NCBI GenBank assembly: GCA_963971425.1
Contig: OZ020520.1
Span: forward strand, 6,552,553 to 6,616,552
DNA length: 64,000 nt
DNA from: Bryoerythrophyllum caledonicum
Taxonomy: Eukaryota > Streptophyta > Bryopsida > Pottiales > Pottiaceae
Direction of reading: 5' to 3'
Positions 10,993 to 22,433 of the stretch are shown piece by piece; positions within the stretch are counted from its first letter, which is position 1, and each line of letters begins with the position of its first letter. The notes below the pieces were generated by a model. The model was not told the origin of the DNA, ran no database searches, and saw nothing but the letters and a program-made list of their open reading frames with translations. The position numbers and the translations under genes are program-made.

Positions 10993-13009
10993 TTAAAGGG
11001 AGTGAAGTCGGATTGATGCAGCATCAGCGATTTCCTTGAGGGCCTTCACAACCGCAACAGACGCTCCTACGACGGAAACGTTGTCGTACTCGAGGCCGTG
11101 CTTGGTGCACAACGCCTCCACCTGAGGCGCGATCTTGGGATAGTTGTGTCTGGGCATACTGGGGAACAGATGGTGCTCAATCTGGGTGTCAAGACCTCCA
11201 GTAAACCAGTCATTGAACCAGCTCTGCTTCGTGTTCCGGGTTGTAACAACCTGCAAAAGCAGCATCACATTTGGCAGAAAACTTAACAGCACATCGGCAA
11301 GAGCTTGCTGGATGAGCTACAAGTATGCCTACTGCAGGTTCAAACAAAAACACAGGCCGCCTTCACAGTTGTTTCTTGTCCATTTCACACTACAAGCGCC
11401 GCAGTATCACCAGGATATTAGACCTTTATCATATACATATCGCAAAGTGTCGTGTAAGAATATCAGGAAATCAACGTGCGACTTGTGGTTTTGCGTACCT
11501 GGGCTCTCACGAAGTCCTTGGATTCGTTGTAGACCTCCTTGCCATTGTGACTCAGTGTAAACACGAATCCTAGGAGCAGACCTCCAACGAGCTCAGTGGC
11601 CACCATCCACGCAAGAGGCTTGGCATACCCGGGCAGAAGATGGAACGCAGCCCAGCTGAACCAGATGTAGTGGAAGGCAACGGTTGCCTTCTCCACAAAG
11701 CCCTTGGTGGGGCTCAAGTCAGGGTTGAAAGTGAAGAGCATGCTGCCGAAGGTCCAGCTGTACCGGGCCATGAACAGGAGCGGCAGAATCAGGTAATGCT
11801 GGTACTGTAGGACTCGCAGGATTCGCTTGCTCTCCACAGTGGCCAGAATGCCCTTGCTCCACGCGATGATGGGGAGCGTGTCAATATCCTCATCCAGCGG
11901 TCTGTACTGCTCGTCACACTCATTCGGAGCCGTGTGGTGAATGCTGTGCTTGGTTTGCCACCACGAGACGCTGAATCCGAGAACGCAGTTGCCGAACAAG
12001 TAGCCGAAGAACGTATTGGCCGCACGATTCTCAAAGACCTGTCCATCAATTATCGAGAAATAAGTTAAAACCCATCAGATTTACTTGACAAGAGATAATT
12101 ATAAGGAGAACTACAGTACCTGTTGGTGCAGGAAATCATGGGCTAGCCATCCACACTGTTGGACGAACAGGCCCATCAGACTGGCGGAAAGCAAAATGGC
12201 GAAGTAACTCTTATCGTAGCACAAGGTTGCAATGCTCCCCGCAAAGAGAGCAGCGTTGATGAGAGTCTGGAGGAAGAACCATGCCTTGGAGCTCTTGAAG
12301 AGCCCTTCTCTTGTGTACCGGGCTCTCATTTCTCTGTAGTCCTTCAGCAACTCATCAAGCGGTTCTTCCCTCTACACCAACAATAGGCCGCGCCACATCA
12401 ATCCTCAGCACAGAGTAATATTCCTAGATATTATTTGAATGCGAACGATTATCATAGTACAAACTTTTCACTCACAGCAAGGTCCCCAACGTAGTAGTCA
12501 TTGAGTAGCTTCCATGCAAACGGTGGATGGAACGTTGCGAAAACGTCTGTGCCATCACGTCCGAAGTAGCTGCTGATGACCGTCCCTCCAGGATGGTCGT
12601 CCGCAAAACGGCTCACATCATACACCTGCAACAAAAGTTCAACGAAAGAAACAGGCTCTTAACTGGCCAAAACAGGAACACATCACCGCTTACACACATC
12701 GTAATGATTCTCAGCTGATTGTAACAAGTTCGCAACCATATTGATTACCTTCTCTTTGACAATCATCCAGGAGTCTCCGGGCCTGTCGTGAGAGGCAACA
12801 TCTGCCAGCGAGTAAGTGCCTGGCTTGAATTTCTCCTGCACCTGCCTCTGTCTCAGTGCTGTCTGGGCAGCTGTTTTCCCTTCTAGAGCGGGGGCCTTCT
12901 TAGCGTGTTTCAGAGTTGGCCCGTAGTTTCCAGTGTAGCTCTGGGTGTATACACTGTACTTGCTCCATGTCGTTCCCAAAAAGTTCAGAAAGTCGGTAAC
13001 GAGAGCCAT
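10993..13009 (-). CDS. Front-end acyl-lipid (delta-6 type) fatty acid desaturase, five exons
   Basis: The product is a membrane-bound di-iron desaturase with an N-terminal cytochrome b5 domain, expected in the endoplasmic reticulum making polyunsaturated C18 acids on lipids. Exons on the minus strand are 13009-12749, 12625-12476, 12371-12120, 12038-11499 and 11250-10993. All four introns are GT-AG and phase 0, giving 486 residues with no internal stop. Visible motifs are DDHPGGTVI (heme binding), HDFLH, KHSIHH and the diagnostic third box QIEHH, whose Q marks front-end desaturases. The leader of about 75 residues before the b5 domain and the overall sequence resemble moss delta-6 desaturase closely. 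Regiospecificity (delta-6 versus delta-5) is inferred from resemblance only. The start is the first ATG of the frame and gives a family-typical length. It is the only intact gene in the window. Confidence 0.95.
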
Positions 13010-13392
13010 AATTTAATTACGTCGCAGAATCGCAGGTTGCACCTGATAATACAACCTCAGGTCATCAGTTACAAAGACACATCGTGGCAATAAGCCACAT
13101 AATTTTATGCGTGAACGAAAATGCCATACGCTGGTAACCACAAAAAGCAATACAAGGAAACGTACACAATATTACCGAATTTGATAGATAATATACTTCC
13201 AACTTCTGCCAGCAGTTACAGAGCACCCAGAGAACTCACAAGATAATTGTTTCATTCAGGAGTCACTACATGTGAATCAGCTCAGCGCTAGAGGATTATC
13301 ATTAAACGTCCAAGATAATCATACTGAACACCAAATCAAAAGCTGATTCCATGAAAGCAATCTATGCTATCCAGTAATATTCACTATTAGAA
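13010..13392 (-). promoter_or_regulatory. Upstream region and probable 5' leader of the desaturase
   Basis: This is the sequence immediately before the desaturase ATG. No coding frame is present. No TATA box or initiator can be assigned with confidence. A foldback repeat begins at its far edge. Confidence 0.3.
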
Positions 13393-13510
13393 TTGAGGGG
13401 TCTAAGTAACGTCATAAACAGACCCCTGGTGTTGCTAAAGTTACTTTTATCAAAAAAGTTACAGTTAGCAACACCAGGGGTCTGCTTATGACGTTGCTTA
13501 GACCCCTCAA
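13393..13510. repeat. 118-bp foldback (hairpin) repeat upstream of the desaturase
   Basis: Arms 13393-13438 and 13465-13510, 46 bp each, are inverted copies with two mismatches around a 26-bp loop. The arms start ttgaggggtctaag. It is probably a miniature foldback element. It sits about 380 bp before the desaturase start codon, so it could affect or be transcribed with that gene, but this is inference. Confidence 0.85.
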
Positions 13511-13596
13511 GTAGTGAATGGATGATCGACATGCCGACAGCGTAAAATGATGCAATTCGGTGTTGTCGGTCGCGGATAATATGATTTGTAGCTAAC

Positions 13597-13640
13597 CAGC
13601 AGCTCGCACACGCAGCTCGCACACGCAGCTCGCACACACT
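13597..13640. repeat. 13-bp tandem repeat (gcagctcgcacac)
   Basis: About three direct copies of gcagctcgcacac follow one another in the desaturase upstream region. No function is evident. Confidence 0.7.
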
Positions 13641-13902
13641 ATGACACACACTCAGTCTTTCATCCGATTCTCAAAGAGTCTAATCGACTGCAGTCGATCG
13701 TCTCTGTACGTGCCCCTCTAATGGACCCACCTAGGAGCATACATGCATTACCTGATCTTCAGAGACCAATGCCGGCAAACACAGCAGATTCACGAACCAC
13801 TCCTTCAATCACTCCCGAGATCACCATTCCACAGCTGCGATGATGAGTTATTGATAGAGCTCAAAGACTTGTTCTTATACTGCATGTTCTGAAAACACGC
13901 CC

Positions 13903-13973
13903 TAAACAGTCACTTCACCTAATGCCGGCTTTTTAAATTTTCGTGGTAAAGTCTAGGTGAAGTGACGCTGTAG
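13903..13973. repeat. Imperfect hairpin
   Basis: The segment agtcacttcaccta is answered by taggtgaagtgac about 30 bases later, with partial pairing extending outward (cctaaa...tgtagg). It may be a small foldback element or the stem of an unrecognised transcript. Confidence 0.6.
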
Positions 13974-14167
13974 GGCCGTGGTGGTTGATTGTGGTACCGG
14001 GGCGACGGCACCAATTTGAAGTGATAGGTCCATGCTGTCGCTGCCTTGTTTTTATTCCTTCCACTTGTACACATGGCAATGAACACCTCAGTAACAACCA
14101 GGTGTTAGGCGAGTATCATCTGAGTATCGACCAAATCCACATCTGTGTACACTGTGCACTTCTCCTC

Positions 14168-14282
14168 AGATATGCATATGATACTACTCTGATAACCTGT
14201 AATGCCCGGTTCATACTAAGGCACTCACAACTGATATTTATGTGATACTAGTCTGATACCCTGTAATATCCGGCTCATATCA
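14168..14282. repeat. Two diverged direct repeats, period about 64 bp
   Basis: The phrase 'gatactactctgataacctg' and the related 'gatactagtctgataccctg' are each followed by taat(g/a)yccggytcata. They form a diverged tandem pair with no coding content. Confidence 0.65.
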
Positions 14283-14465
14283 AAAACCACGTTGTTAGCA
14301 TGTGAAGGGTGCTGGTGGTGTTTAAGCTATGGTCAATTTGAAGGGCGGCTGATTGCAGATGGTTTCGTTCATTCTTCTTGTCTCTATGTGTCACGTTTTT
14401 CATGCTAGTGTAGTACTGATCAGAGCTCCCGATTTCTTCAATGTTTGAGGCTGACACATATTTAT

Positions 14466-14745
14466 GGATTTGCCTATTGACCCCGGTCGAGCGTTGAGCC
14501 GAGCAATAGGCTCGGCAGGGCTTGGAAGGGGTGGGATAAAAGCTGCCCCTATTTTTGTGTTGGAGTGGGGCCCTATGTGATCCGTATTGAATACCACAGG
14601 GTAATATGGGGCCACAGGCCCCAATTTTGGCAAAAAAAAATCCAAAAAAAACCTCTAGGATCCTAAAATGGGCAGGGCCAGAAAAATGGACCCACCCAAG
14701 GCTGAGGTTTGGTGCAACGCTTGACCACGGTCAATAAGGAGATCC
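14466..14745 (+). mobile_element. Mutator-type MITE, copy 3 (uninterrupted)
   Basis: A perfect 9-bp duplication CATATTTAT flanks it (14457-14465 and 14746-14754). Ends are ggatttgcctattgacccc and, inverted, ggatctccttattgaccgt. At 280 bp it has no coding capacity. It is the empty-site reference for the copy at 6805-7135 that carries mitochondrial DNA. Confidence 0.88.
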
Positions 14746-14837
14746 CATATTTATTGATTTATGTTCAAGAGCCACTAGGGTTGTAATCCAGTCTATCTGA
14801 TGTTGATTTTTTTTAGAATGAAATCTGCGGCAATGAG

Positions 14838-15275
14838 GGACACCAATGGGGAGTGGGGTTTGGAAAGGCCTCGATCTTTGGAAGTACCGTCGGTAAACCT
14901 CTAGTTTGGCGTTTATTATTTAGGAAAATGCATGCCAAATTTAGTGGATTTTTTCTAATGAAAACACTAAAACTGGAGAAAGTATATATTAGCAAATTTT
15001 GTCAAACGAAGAGACATCAAAGAGAAGTGGAGCTTGGAAAAGCCTTCATCTAGATGTGTTCATGCATAAGGGCTTTGGTTTGAGACCTCAAGGTCTTGGG
15101 TTCAACCCCCGTGGTTGCCAATTGTGTTGAATACAATAAGTTGTGATTTCTTGCCAAAAATTACTTTATTGTTATTTTTGGATGGTGAATGGCCTTTTTT
15201 CACTTTTGAATTAATTATTTCAAACTTGGCATGGAGGTGCCAAACTAGAGGTTCACGGTTCACCGATGGTACATG
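14838..15275. repeat. Inverted repeat pair flanking about 350 bp
   Basis: The segment 'ggtaaacctctagtttggc' near 14890 is answered by 'gccaaactagaggttcacgg' near 15238, with the similarity extending over roughly 40 bases. This suggests a small DNA element, but outer ends and target duplication were not found. Confidence 0.5.
15064..15120 (+). repeat. tRNA-like segment, possible SINE head
   Basis: The stretch contains ggtttgagacctcaagg and then gggttcaacccccgtgg, resembling RNA polymerase III box A and box B spacing in tRNA-derived SINEs. It does not fold convincingly as a full tRNA by eye. It is a weak call. Confidence 0.3.
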
Positions 15276-16146
15276 CATGAAGAAATGGACCAAGCTTATA
15301 TGTGAGCCGTGAGCAGAAAATTCCACCATGGAGAGCTAAAAATATTCAAATATTCTTAGAACATTCGGATATTCAGAGTATATTCCCACAATGTTCAAAT
15401 ATCTTTTTTTTAATATATCTTAAATTAGAAATTTTAGGAACCTCTAATCTCGGAAATATTATCAGTGAATATATCATATTCTTCTGTTCCTAGTACTTCC
15501 TTTCATTTTTGCAATAAATGTTTATTTTTTCAGTTAAAAGTGAGAACTTTTAGGCTAAAATCAACCATAAAGATTGATAGTCATCTACTTATTTTGCGTA
15601 CTCTTAAGGAAGGCAATACTACTTTCATATAGATTGATATAGCTAACTACTTATGTAGAGTTGTTAGCTATATCCAATAAGCGTGGTCAATCTATATGTA
15701 CCTCCAACTATGACTGTATAAATGCTTAATAATGCTTAGTGAGAACCAACAATACTCTTGAACATTGTGACGACCAACCAAGTGCCATCGCAATACCGTG
15801 AAGGCAAGCATCTAAAAAAAGATCACAAGAAAAATATTAAAAAAATTAGACAAGTTTCAAATTCACAAGTGCAATAAAATCCATCAAGAACGGGAAAAAG
15901 AAATCTACAAGTATCTTATCGGCACTGAGGAGGTATGCATTGAAAAAAGAGTCAACAAAAATACTTGGTCAAGGGGTGTCTCAAAATGCCGCTTTCAAGA
16001 ACTAGCTTAACCTCATTGAAGGTGAAGGATGGTGAATGAATGAAGAAGTGAACGTTGGCTTTCAATATGCAGATCTTCAAGAAAATGAAGTAGAGATGCT
16101 TGCAATAGGAGAACTGACCCCATCCCTTGATTCATTTATATTTGTC
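15276..16146. other. Intergenic stretch, no gene identified
   Basis: AT-rich with only short frames. A 12-bp-arm hairpin (gatatagctaac ... gttagctatatc) lies near 15640-15675. Nothing else is supportable. Confidence 0.5.
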
Positions 16147-16150
16147 TTGA

Positions 16151-16935
16151 CCCCTAAAGGACCGAAGTCCCCTCGGAGGACATTTTGAGTTTGGGTAAGG
16201 TACCACGTTCTCAATTCTAGGCATTACTTTCGTAGATTTTTTATTGAATGGACAACTTTTGATTAGCTTTGAAGTTTGCGTAGACACAAATTTCGTAGAG
16301 TTCCAACTCACGGTTCAAAAGTTACAATTTATTTTCACTTACATATCACAAATACTGGCGCTAAACTTTAATTACTTCTAAATTCAATAGAAATTCGAGT
16401 TTTTGTCCATCTAAAAAAACAAAAATGTCCTCTTGGAAAAGAAACTGAGATCTTTGTATCTACAGTATGGATTTGTGAATTTCAAAAAATTGAGAAGGAT
16501 ATGATATATGCAAAATATAAAGTGTATTGTTGATTCTCAACACATAGTTGCATTGCAAGATTTTTTAGGACATCTTCTACACCTCTTCTACTTTTAAAAT
16601 CTGGTGCACATGTCCCTAGCATGATCTTTTCCAAGTAAACATAATAAATTCACGGCCCGTAGTGCAAGAAGTTGCCATAGAAGGTGGTCGAAGTTTGTTG
16701 AAGGTGTTTAGTATGACCTCAAAAAGAGAGTATGTCTCACTTCAAAGGTTGATATCTTTCAATCCGTGCGGTCAAACTTACCAAAATTTTCACCACACAC
16801 TTTCATACAACTCTAGTATAAGATCCTATAGTTAAATTTTCTAGAAAAAACATTTTGTGTAGTTTTGTGTTGAATGCGCTGAAAATGGCAGTTTTGGAGT
16901 GATTTTGAGGAGAAAATGTCTTGGTCCTTTAGGGG
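16151..16935 (+). mobile_element. TTAA-target (piggyBac-like) MITE, short subfamily copy A
   Basis: Left end cccctaaaggacc follows TTGA; right end ggtcctttagggg precedes GTAA. The target is presumably a decayed TTAA. The interior (for example ggaggacattttgag) matches the element at 59456-60249 in reverse orientation. CCC-starting ends and a TTAA site are typical of piggyBac-type elements. It has no coding capacity. Confidence 0.75.
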
Positions 16936-18258
16936 GTAAAGGCACCACATGAACTATGTGGGAAGGAGCTCACCGAGATGGTATACATTGTTATTTGAGG
17001 TGGAACTCCTAAGTTGAGGGTAATAGAGCATCCATAGCTAGGAGGTGGATTCATCCTTTATAAATAGAAGCAACAAGGGACTCAATACTTTGTCTTTGTT
17101 TATGATTGGTTTTATTGGGTGTGCACTTCACCGTCTTTTCAGAATCCCGTTCCTCTTTGGAGGATATTTAATATGACTATCCAAGGACTTAGGCACGCCG
17201 GAGAGGTCTAACGGTGGCTTCGCAGTAGAGAATAGGCTCCAAGTTGGAGAAATCTGTTGCTTCTATGGAGTTGAAAGTTAGCCTTTTACATGTCCGCAAT
17301 CTCACTGTGCGTGAGATTACTGTTTATGATAGCAAGCCAAAAGTATGGGATAGATGATTTGTCCTAGTCCTTGGAGTACTTAACAACCCACTTGCGCCTA
17401 GTTCCTTTCACACATCGTTCAATGTCATTGTTGCAAAAGTAGAAATCCATGGTATTTGTGAGCCTTAAAAGCGGCTCACGGTGTCATTTGGGCTTTAACA
17501 TTAGAAACCGATAATTAGGACAAGTGGTCTAACCAAAACCACCTTTTATGACTAAATGGGCCAAAGATGCCTCTTTAAGGTTATTTCCTAGTTAGAAATG
17601 ACTCATCATCTCCAATTGAGACTAAAAATGATTAAATCAAATCAAACCTTACAATTAAAAGGGACTCTCACCGAAAAAATAAAAATAAAACCAAAACATC
17701 CTCAAATCCATGTGTTTTTTAACACAATTAGATATGGCCTTGTCAAGAAGAGATATTGAATAAGTGAGAGTAGAAGGAAATTGCCTAACCGGCAAAAGAA
17801 ATAAGATTGAGAGAAGGGAAGTAAGAGTACGCAAAAGAAGGACAAAAATTTGAAGTAAAAAGAAAACATTAAAAACCGTGGAATGGTGGCCATGAATGAT
17901 CACTACTTTAGCTAAGCTAAAAACTCCATGCATGAGTAGTGGCATGTGGCTAAGGAAGATTTTAGATAAGCTTAAACAAATTAAAGTGGAAAAAATAGCA
18001 TCAATTATTGGCCATCATGGGCTGCCCTTAGTGGCATGCCCAAATTTACTTTTTAAATTCCATTTTATTTTTTATTTTTTCCTCCTCCAAGTTGGCAAGG
18101 GAAGATTTTGGATTTTTCGGGGAATATTCCCTGTAATCTTGCTGGGGGCAAGGGATTTCCGTTGCTGTGAGGAAGTCCGGAAGTGCTGCCCCGACCCATA
18201 TGAGCTCTCGCGCGCGGAATTAGGAGAAGGACGAATGAGGAGAAGCCGGATTTCCGGC
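16936..18258. other. Intergenic stretch left of the large hAT element
   Basis: No recognisable protein is seen. A long but featureless frame at 17896-18423 runs into the hAT element end and has no known motif. GC content rises after about 18130, close to the insertion point. Confidence 0.45.
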
Positions 18259-18469
18259 GCTCCAACCAGGGTAGTTCGGCCGTCCGTCCGTCCGGTAGTG
18301 TCTGTCCGTCCGGATGTCCGTCCAATAGAGGTTGTTGTGCGTCCGATAAGGGTCAACCCTAGTTTGACCATGACTCGAGGTAAATCAATTTACCCACTGC
18401 CACGAAGGCAACTACGTGGCTGACACGCCATCAACAGGGTCGCGTGTGTGCAGACAGGGAGGCGGCCGC

Positions 18470-18783
18470 GTGAAGGGGTCGGGAGCATACGGATATGGGC
18501 CGGGCGCATACTAAAGGGGCCGGGCACGTGCGGATATGGGCCGGGCGCCCACTGAAGGGGCCGGGCGCATACAGGGGAGGACCNNNNNNNNNNNNNNNNN
18601 NNNNNNNNNNNNNNNNNNNNNNNNNNNNNNNNNNNNNNNNNNNNNNNNNNNNNNNNNNNNNNNNNNNNNNNNNNNNNNNNNNNNNNNNNNNNNNNNNNNN
18701 NNNNNNNNNNNNNNNNNNNNNNNNNNNNNNNNNNNNNNNNNNNNNNNNNNNNNNNNNNNNNNNNNNNNNNNNNNNNNNNNNNN
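18470..18783. repeat. GC-rich minisatellite running into an assembly gap
   Basis: About 41-bp units containing atgggccgggcgc and aaggggccgggc repeat from about 18475 to 18583. Then 200 N bases follow (18584-18783). The gap is probably unassembled repeat of the same kind. Reading frames across the Ns are meaningless. Confidence 0.8.
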
Positions 18784-19272
18784 CGTCCCTTCATGAGTTA
18801 GACTATAGTGTTTAAAGTTACCGTATATTGGTAGTGAAAACAATGGAATTTGGAGGGTGTACTACTTTAACTATCAATAGAGTCTTGCAAGAAATTTTTT
18901 ACTTTGAATTAGAGCGGTTCGCATGTGCACTAGGTTGATAGCTTCGCATTGACATATTATATGTAAAGAAAATATTTATACCCAATTATTGGTGCTTGAA
19001 GAAATGCAAATCTCAGACTGAAAATTTAAGATTTGGACGTATCCAAAATTGATTAAATGAGACGTATGGCAATTGATAAGTACACATACTCTTCTACGAA
19101 GATGTCGTATTTTCTACTTAACCACCACATGCGAAACTTATGCAACTTATTAACAAAAAACAATTGTCGGTGACAACATTGAGGCATAATCCAGCCGTGG
19201 GGGGGTTTCATTAATGTGTCTCACATCGGGCACAGAAGACCGCTCACTCACATCTTTTTTTAGGCCTTCCAA
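18784..19272. other. Non-coding tail beyond the kinase-like gene
   Basis: No coding frame of note. It lies downstream of the minus-strand kinase-like gene inside the hAT element and may be its 3' untranslated region. Confidence 0.4.
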
Positions 19273-20733
19273 TTAAAGCTTCAGGAATACATATTGCTTC
19301 GTGTTTTTGGCAATGAAAAACTGTGTGTCCCATTGTTCTTGCCAAATGCGAGAACAAATCCAACCCACCGCGAATGCATGTGCTGCCTTGGAGTAGAGGT
19401 GTGACCGTTGCATGACTTCAAGCGAGTTGGTGGAGCCTTGCTCCCCAAAAACATAGAACAGTTCTGGTGCCACAAACCGTTGCCGCTCTCTCTCATCTTG
19501 AAGCTGCTCCTTGAATTGATAACCATATTATGATGGCTCATTTTCCACAACCCGACTAGAAAGCTCCCAATTGCAAATTCCTATGTACACCGTATCAGGT
19601 TTCCACTCATCAAAGTGGAGCAAAACATTCGATGGAGAGAGGTCATTGTGTATATAATTCACATCGTGGCATTTCCCCACAATGAAGAGCAACGATAGCG
19701 CAAGGTTTAGTCCATTTTTGCGGAAAGTTCTTACCCACTGAAGCTCTTCCATCGACAACCCTGTATTTGGATTCATCTGAATCTGTTCAAACGGCAATGA
19801 TTCGTCTACTTTCAAGTCATACTTGGACCATAAAGAAGCCAGAGATCCCCCATTCCACCAGAGCGTGTACCCTTCCATAGTTTTCGGGTGGATGTACGAA
19901 AGTCTAATGATCCCTGGATGCACCACCGGACACCCTCTAGCCACGTTAATGATGTCTCGGCGCTTCTCCCTCTCGTAGATGCTGGTCACAGTCTTTCCGG
20001 CGAAGTAAATCCAACTTGGAATGTTTTACAGTTTTGTTATCATCACCTTCCGTACAGCCCCATAGCCATCCACCGCTTTCTGTCTTGGCATTGGAATCAC
20101 TTTAGCGCAACTTTTAAGCCACTTGAATGTTTCACCAACGTAGTGAGCCAAAATTTGGTCCTCAATTGTCGCTTTCCAAGGAACGAGTTTCTTCTTACGG
20201 GAAGAAGAGTATTGTTGAACGAAGATCTAGATCATCTTCATCTTCACTACAAGTAAGTTGTCCTCAATGTTTGAGTTGCTTCCATCCTCTTTCCTCGTGA
20301 CGTTACACCAATTCGCAACAATATTGGTGGTTAGTGCGGTCACTTGTGTGTCCAACCACTCCGAATGCAACCAATACTCTAATAAATCATTAAATTTCTC
20401 AGATTTATCAAGGTTTGACATTAATTCGTGTCGCATGTCAACCATCAACTTATGGTATCCCTCTTCATTGTGCGCCAAATAGCTCCTCATTAATGCATGT
20501 CTCGTTCGGCGGTTGTAAAACTCGACGGCAATTCCTCTACATTCAACCATGTATTCATGCGGGGGCATGTCTAAATTTGGTGTCTTCTTCCGCCTCTTCC
20601 CGCTCGATGACGACGGATTCATTGATCCCAACGTCAACTCCGTGTTGGTGGACGAAAGCACCGTCTCACCAACATCATCCAAATCCATAAATTGGGGGCG
20701 CTTCTCCATCAACCTACTTCCTTCTCCCGCCAT
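19273..20733 (-). pseudogene. Protein-kinase-like gene, broken by three in-frame stops
   Basis: A single frame of 487 codons starts at the ATG at 20733. The N-terminal part has a basic stretch (SGKRRKKT, a possible nuclear signal) and no known domain up to about residue 200. A protein-kinase fold follows: glycine-loop-like DGYGAVRKV (about 222-230), catalytic-loop IHNDLSPSNVLLH (about 361-373, catalytic D and N kept) and APEL (about 422). The DFG position reads CNWEL, so the metal-binding aspartate seems lost. Stops are TAG at codon 169 (20229-20227), TAA at 236 (20028-20026) and TAA at 402 (19530-19528), each one C-to-T step from a glutamine codon. There is no frameshift. It is divergent from the RING-type gene, about 215 bp away. 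It looks like cargo of the hAT element. Confidence 0.75.
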
Positions 20734-20947
20734 ACGTAAAAGTCAACTCCCTACCAAGGTCGAAATTCCAAAATGATGGTTTTAAAAAAAACCGTACAGA
20801 GTTTGAGTGCAATAAATGGGCCAAGCCCGACCACCCACCGAACTCACTTTCAGGCCGCAAAGAAAACTGACACGTGAGGCCTCGGGAGTAGACTTGGCAG
20901 AGAGTAACGTCAAAAGTCTGCTATTTACATGGTTTCCAAGGTTTTAG

Positions 20948-22180
20948 CGAAGACGTCCCCGCCCCTACCTAGGCATTGAAGAGAATTCAAGACAACAAAG
21001 TTGCTTGGATGTGTTGGTAGAACATTACTATCAATGGAAGTTGGCCTGCATCTTCATGGTCGATCGGTCCCGACAATTGGTGGCGGAATTCCAAAAAATC
21101 GACAACAACTATACCGAAAACAACCAGGAGAGGGTGTTTGGTTTGACATCGTGGGCCCTCGTAGATGATCTTTTCAAGATGGACGAAATAGCGATGGTGA
21201 AAACCGTTGGTGGGCAAACAACCATCGATTGGTCCCGTTACAAATGGGATTTCAAAAAGGAGGTTTCATCCACCCTCGACCATCGGGGCAAACCCATGTT
21301 ATTGTGGCCACGACCTTTGAGCTTCGTATCCGACGGTACGACTTGCTCAATTTGTCTAAACCCATTTGGTCCAAAAGGTGGGATGCATCTAGGCACTTAT
21401 GAGCACTTATACCATCCATTTTGCTTGATTAGCTTGATGGTTGTACGCCGGCGGTGCTCATTGTGTAAGGCCCCTTTTCACGAGCGATTGTACGAACTTT
21501 TTGGATTAGTTCCATACATGCCCCCGCATTGGCAGTTCAATGTGACGAACGCTCATGATCAATCACATATGTGGGGAAAGGATTTGGTGTGGAGCTGGAA
21601 ACTGAAGATGCACTCGTTGGATAAGATGCACCTCTCAAACGAGTGGGGTTGGGAAAGAGACCCAGAGCAGATTGTCCGGGTGTGCAAGAATTTGATCCCG
21701 TTAAAGGACAAATACGGTCAAGGAAAACGAAATTTCTTCTAACAATGCTTTAATGGCCATTGGGACGAGAACAGGGAGCAATTTTGTTTTGGACCTCATC
21801 CATGGCAATGGTTGTGGGCCGTTGACGGAATTCGCATCACAGACGACAACGGGGATCGCATTTCTCAAGACGTTGACCAACCGGACCCACAAGAACTAAG
21901 ACAATTATCGGAATCAGAGTGGAAAGAAATTTTCCGAAATTATGGAATCAACTTCTTGCTCGATGTGCACAGTCCAAGGACACGGCAAGCGCTCGACCAG
22001 CTCATGCAATCCCAAATCCTAAGGGCCGTGTTGGATGAAGATGGACCAGCGAGGAGAACACGATCGGCGTCTCGTAGACTTGTATTGGGCTCAGATGAAG
22101 ACCTCCCTATGCACGTAGGGGCACACCACAACAAGGTAGGGGCGAGTGGCACTACTAATAGCCCGATGAATATTAACTAG
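20948..22180 (+). pseudogene. RING-type zinc-finger gene, broken by one in-frame stop
   Basis: The frame is open from 20948 to 22180 apart from TAA at 21740-21742, which lies in a CAA-rich context (TAA CAA). The first in-frame ATG is at 21056, but coding-like sequence begins earlier, so an upstream exon or start may be missing. A RING-H2-like finger is visible: CSICLNPF, then EHLYHPFC, then RRRCSLCKAPF. The third zinc-binding cysteine is replaced by tyrosine (TAT for TGT, near 21397), again a transition. The C-terminal third is acidic and serine/arginine-rich. RING-H2 proteins are usually ubiquitin ligases; that role is inference. It is divergent from the kinase-like gene. Confidence 0.68.
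20952..20965 (+). promoter_or_regulatory. GACGTCCCCGCC motif between the divergent genes
   Basis: GACGTCCCCGCCCC lies between the kinase-like and RING-type genes. The same GC-rich motif, built on the palindrome GACGTC, recurs before the other two genes and after the last gene of the element. It may be a shared promoter element or a transposase-binding subterminal repeat. Confidence 0.45.
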
Positions 22181-22433
22181 GTGTATTTTTTGTTTTTGCG
22201 GTACCAAGAGACATTTTTCTTACAATGCTTCATCTTTTAGTGTTTAATGTATTTTCCCATTTTCGTATTACATTATGGATACTAGAAGAAAATGAATAGT
22301 GGTGTCTACATTCTACTTGATAATAGTGGTGTTAATCCATGTGATTATGGATGTACTTAAGCCTGATAAGGATTTGTGCGTTTGTATAAAAAAAATGGTG
22401 TGGACCAAGTTTTAAACCTCCAAACATTTTTAA

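Noticed and set aside
13597..13640. CRISPR array
   Set aside because: Three adjacent 13-bp units without spacers form a simple tandem repeat, and the context is eukaryotic.
15064..15120. Functional tRNA gene
   Set aside because: The T-arm-like phrase is present but acceptor and anticodon stems do not pair convincingly.
17655..18423. Overlapping ORFs on both strands left of the hAT element
   Set aside because: No motif, strong composition bias, and the plus-strand frame runs into transposon end sequence.
18390..18843. ORFs spanning the run of Ns
   Set aside because: Translation across an assembly gap is meaningless.
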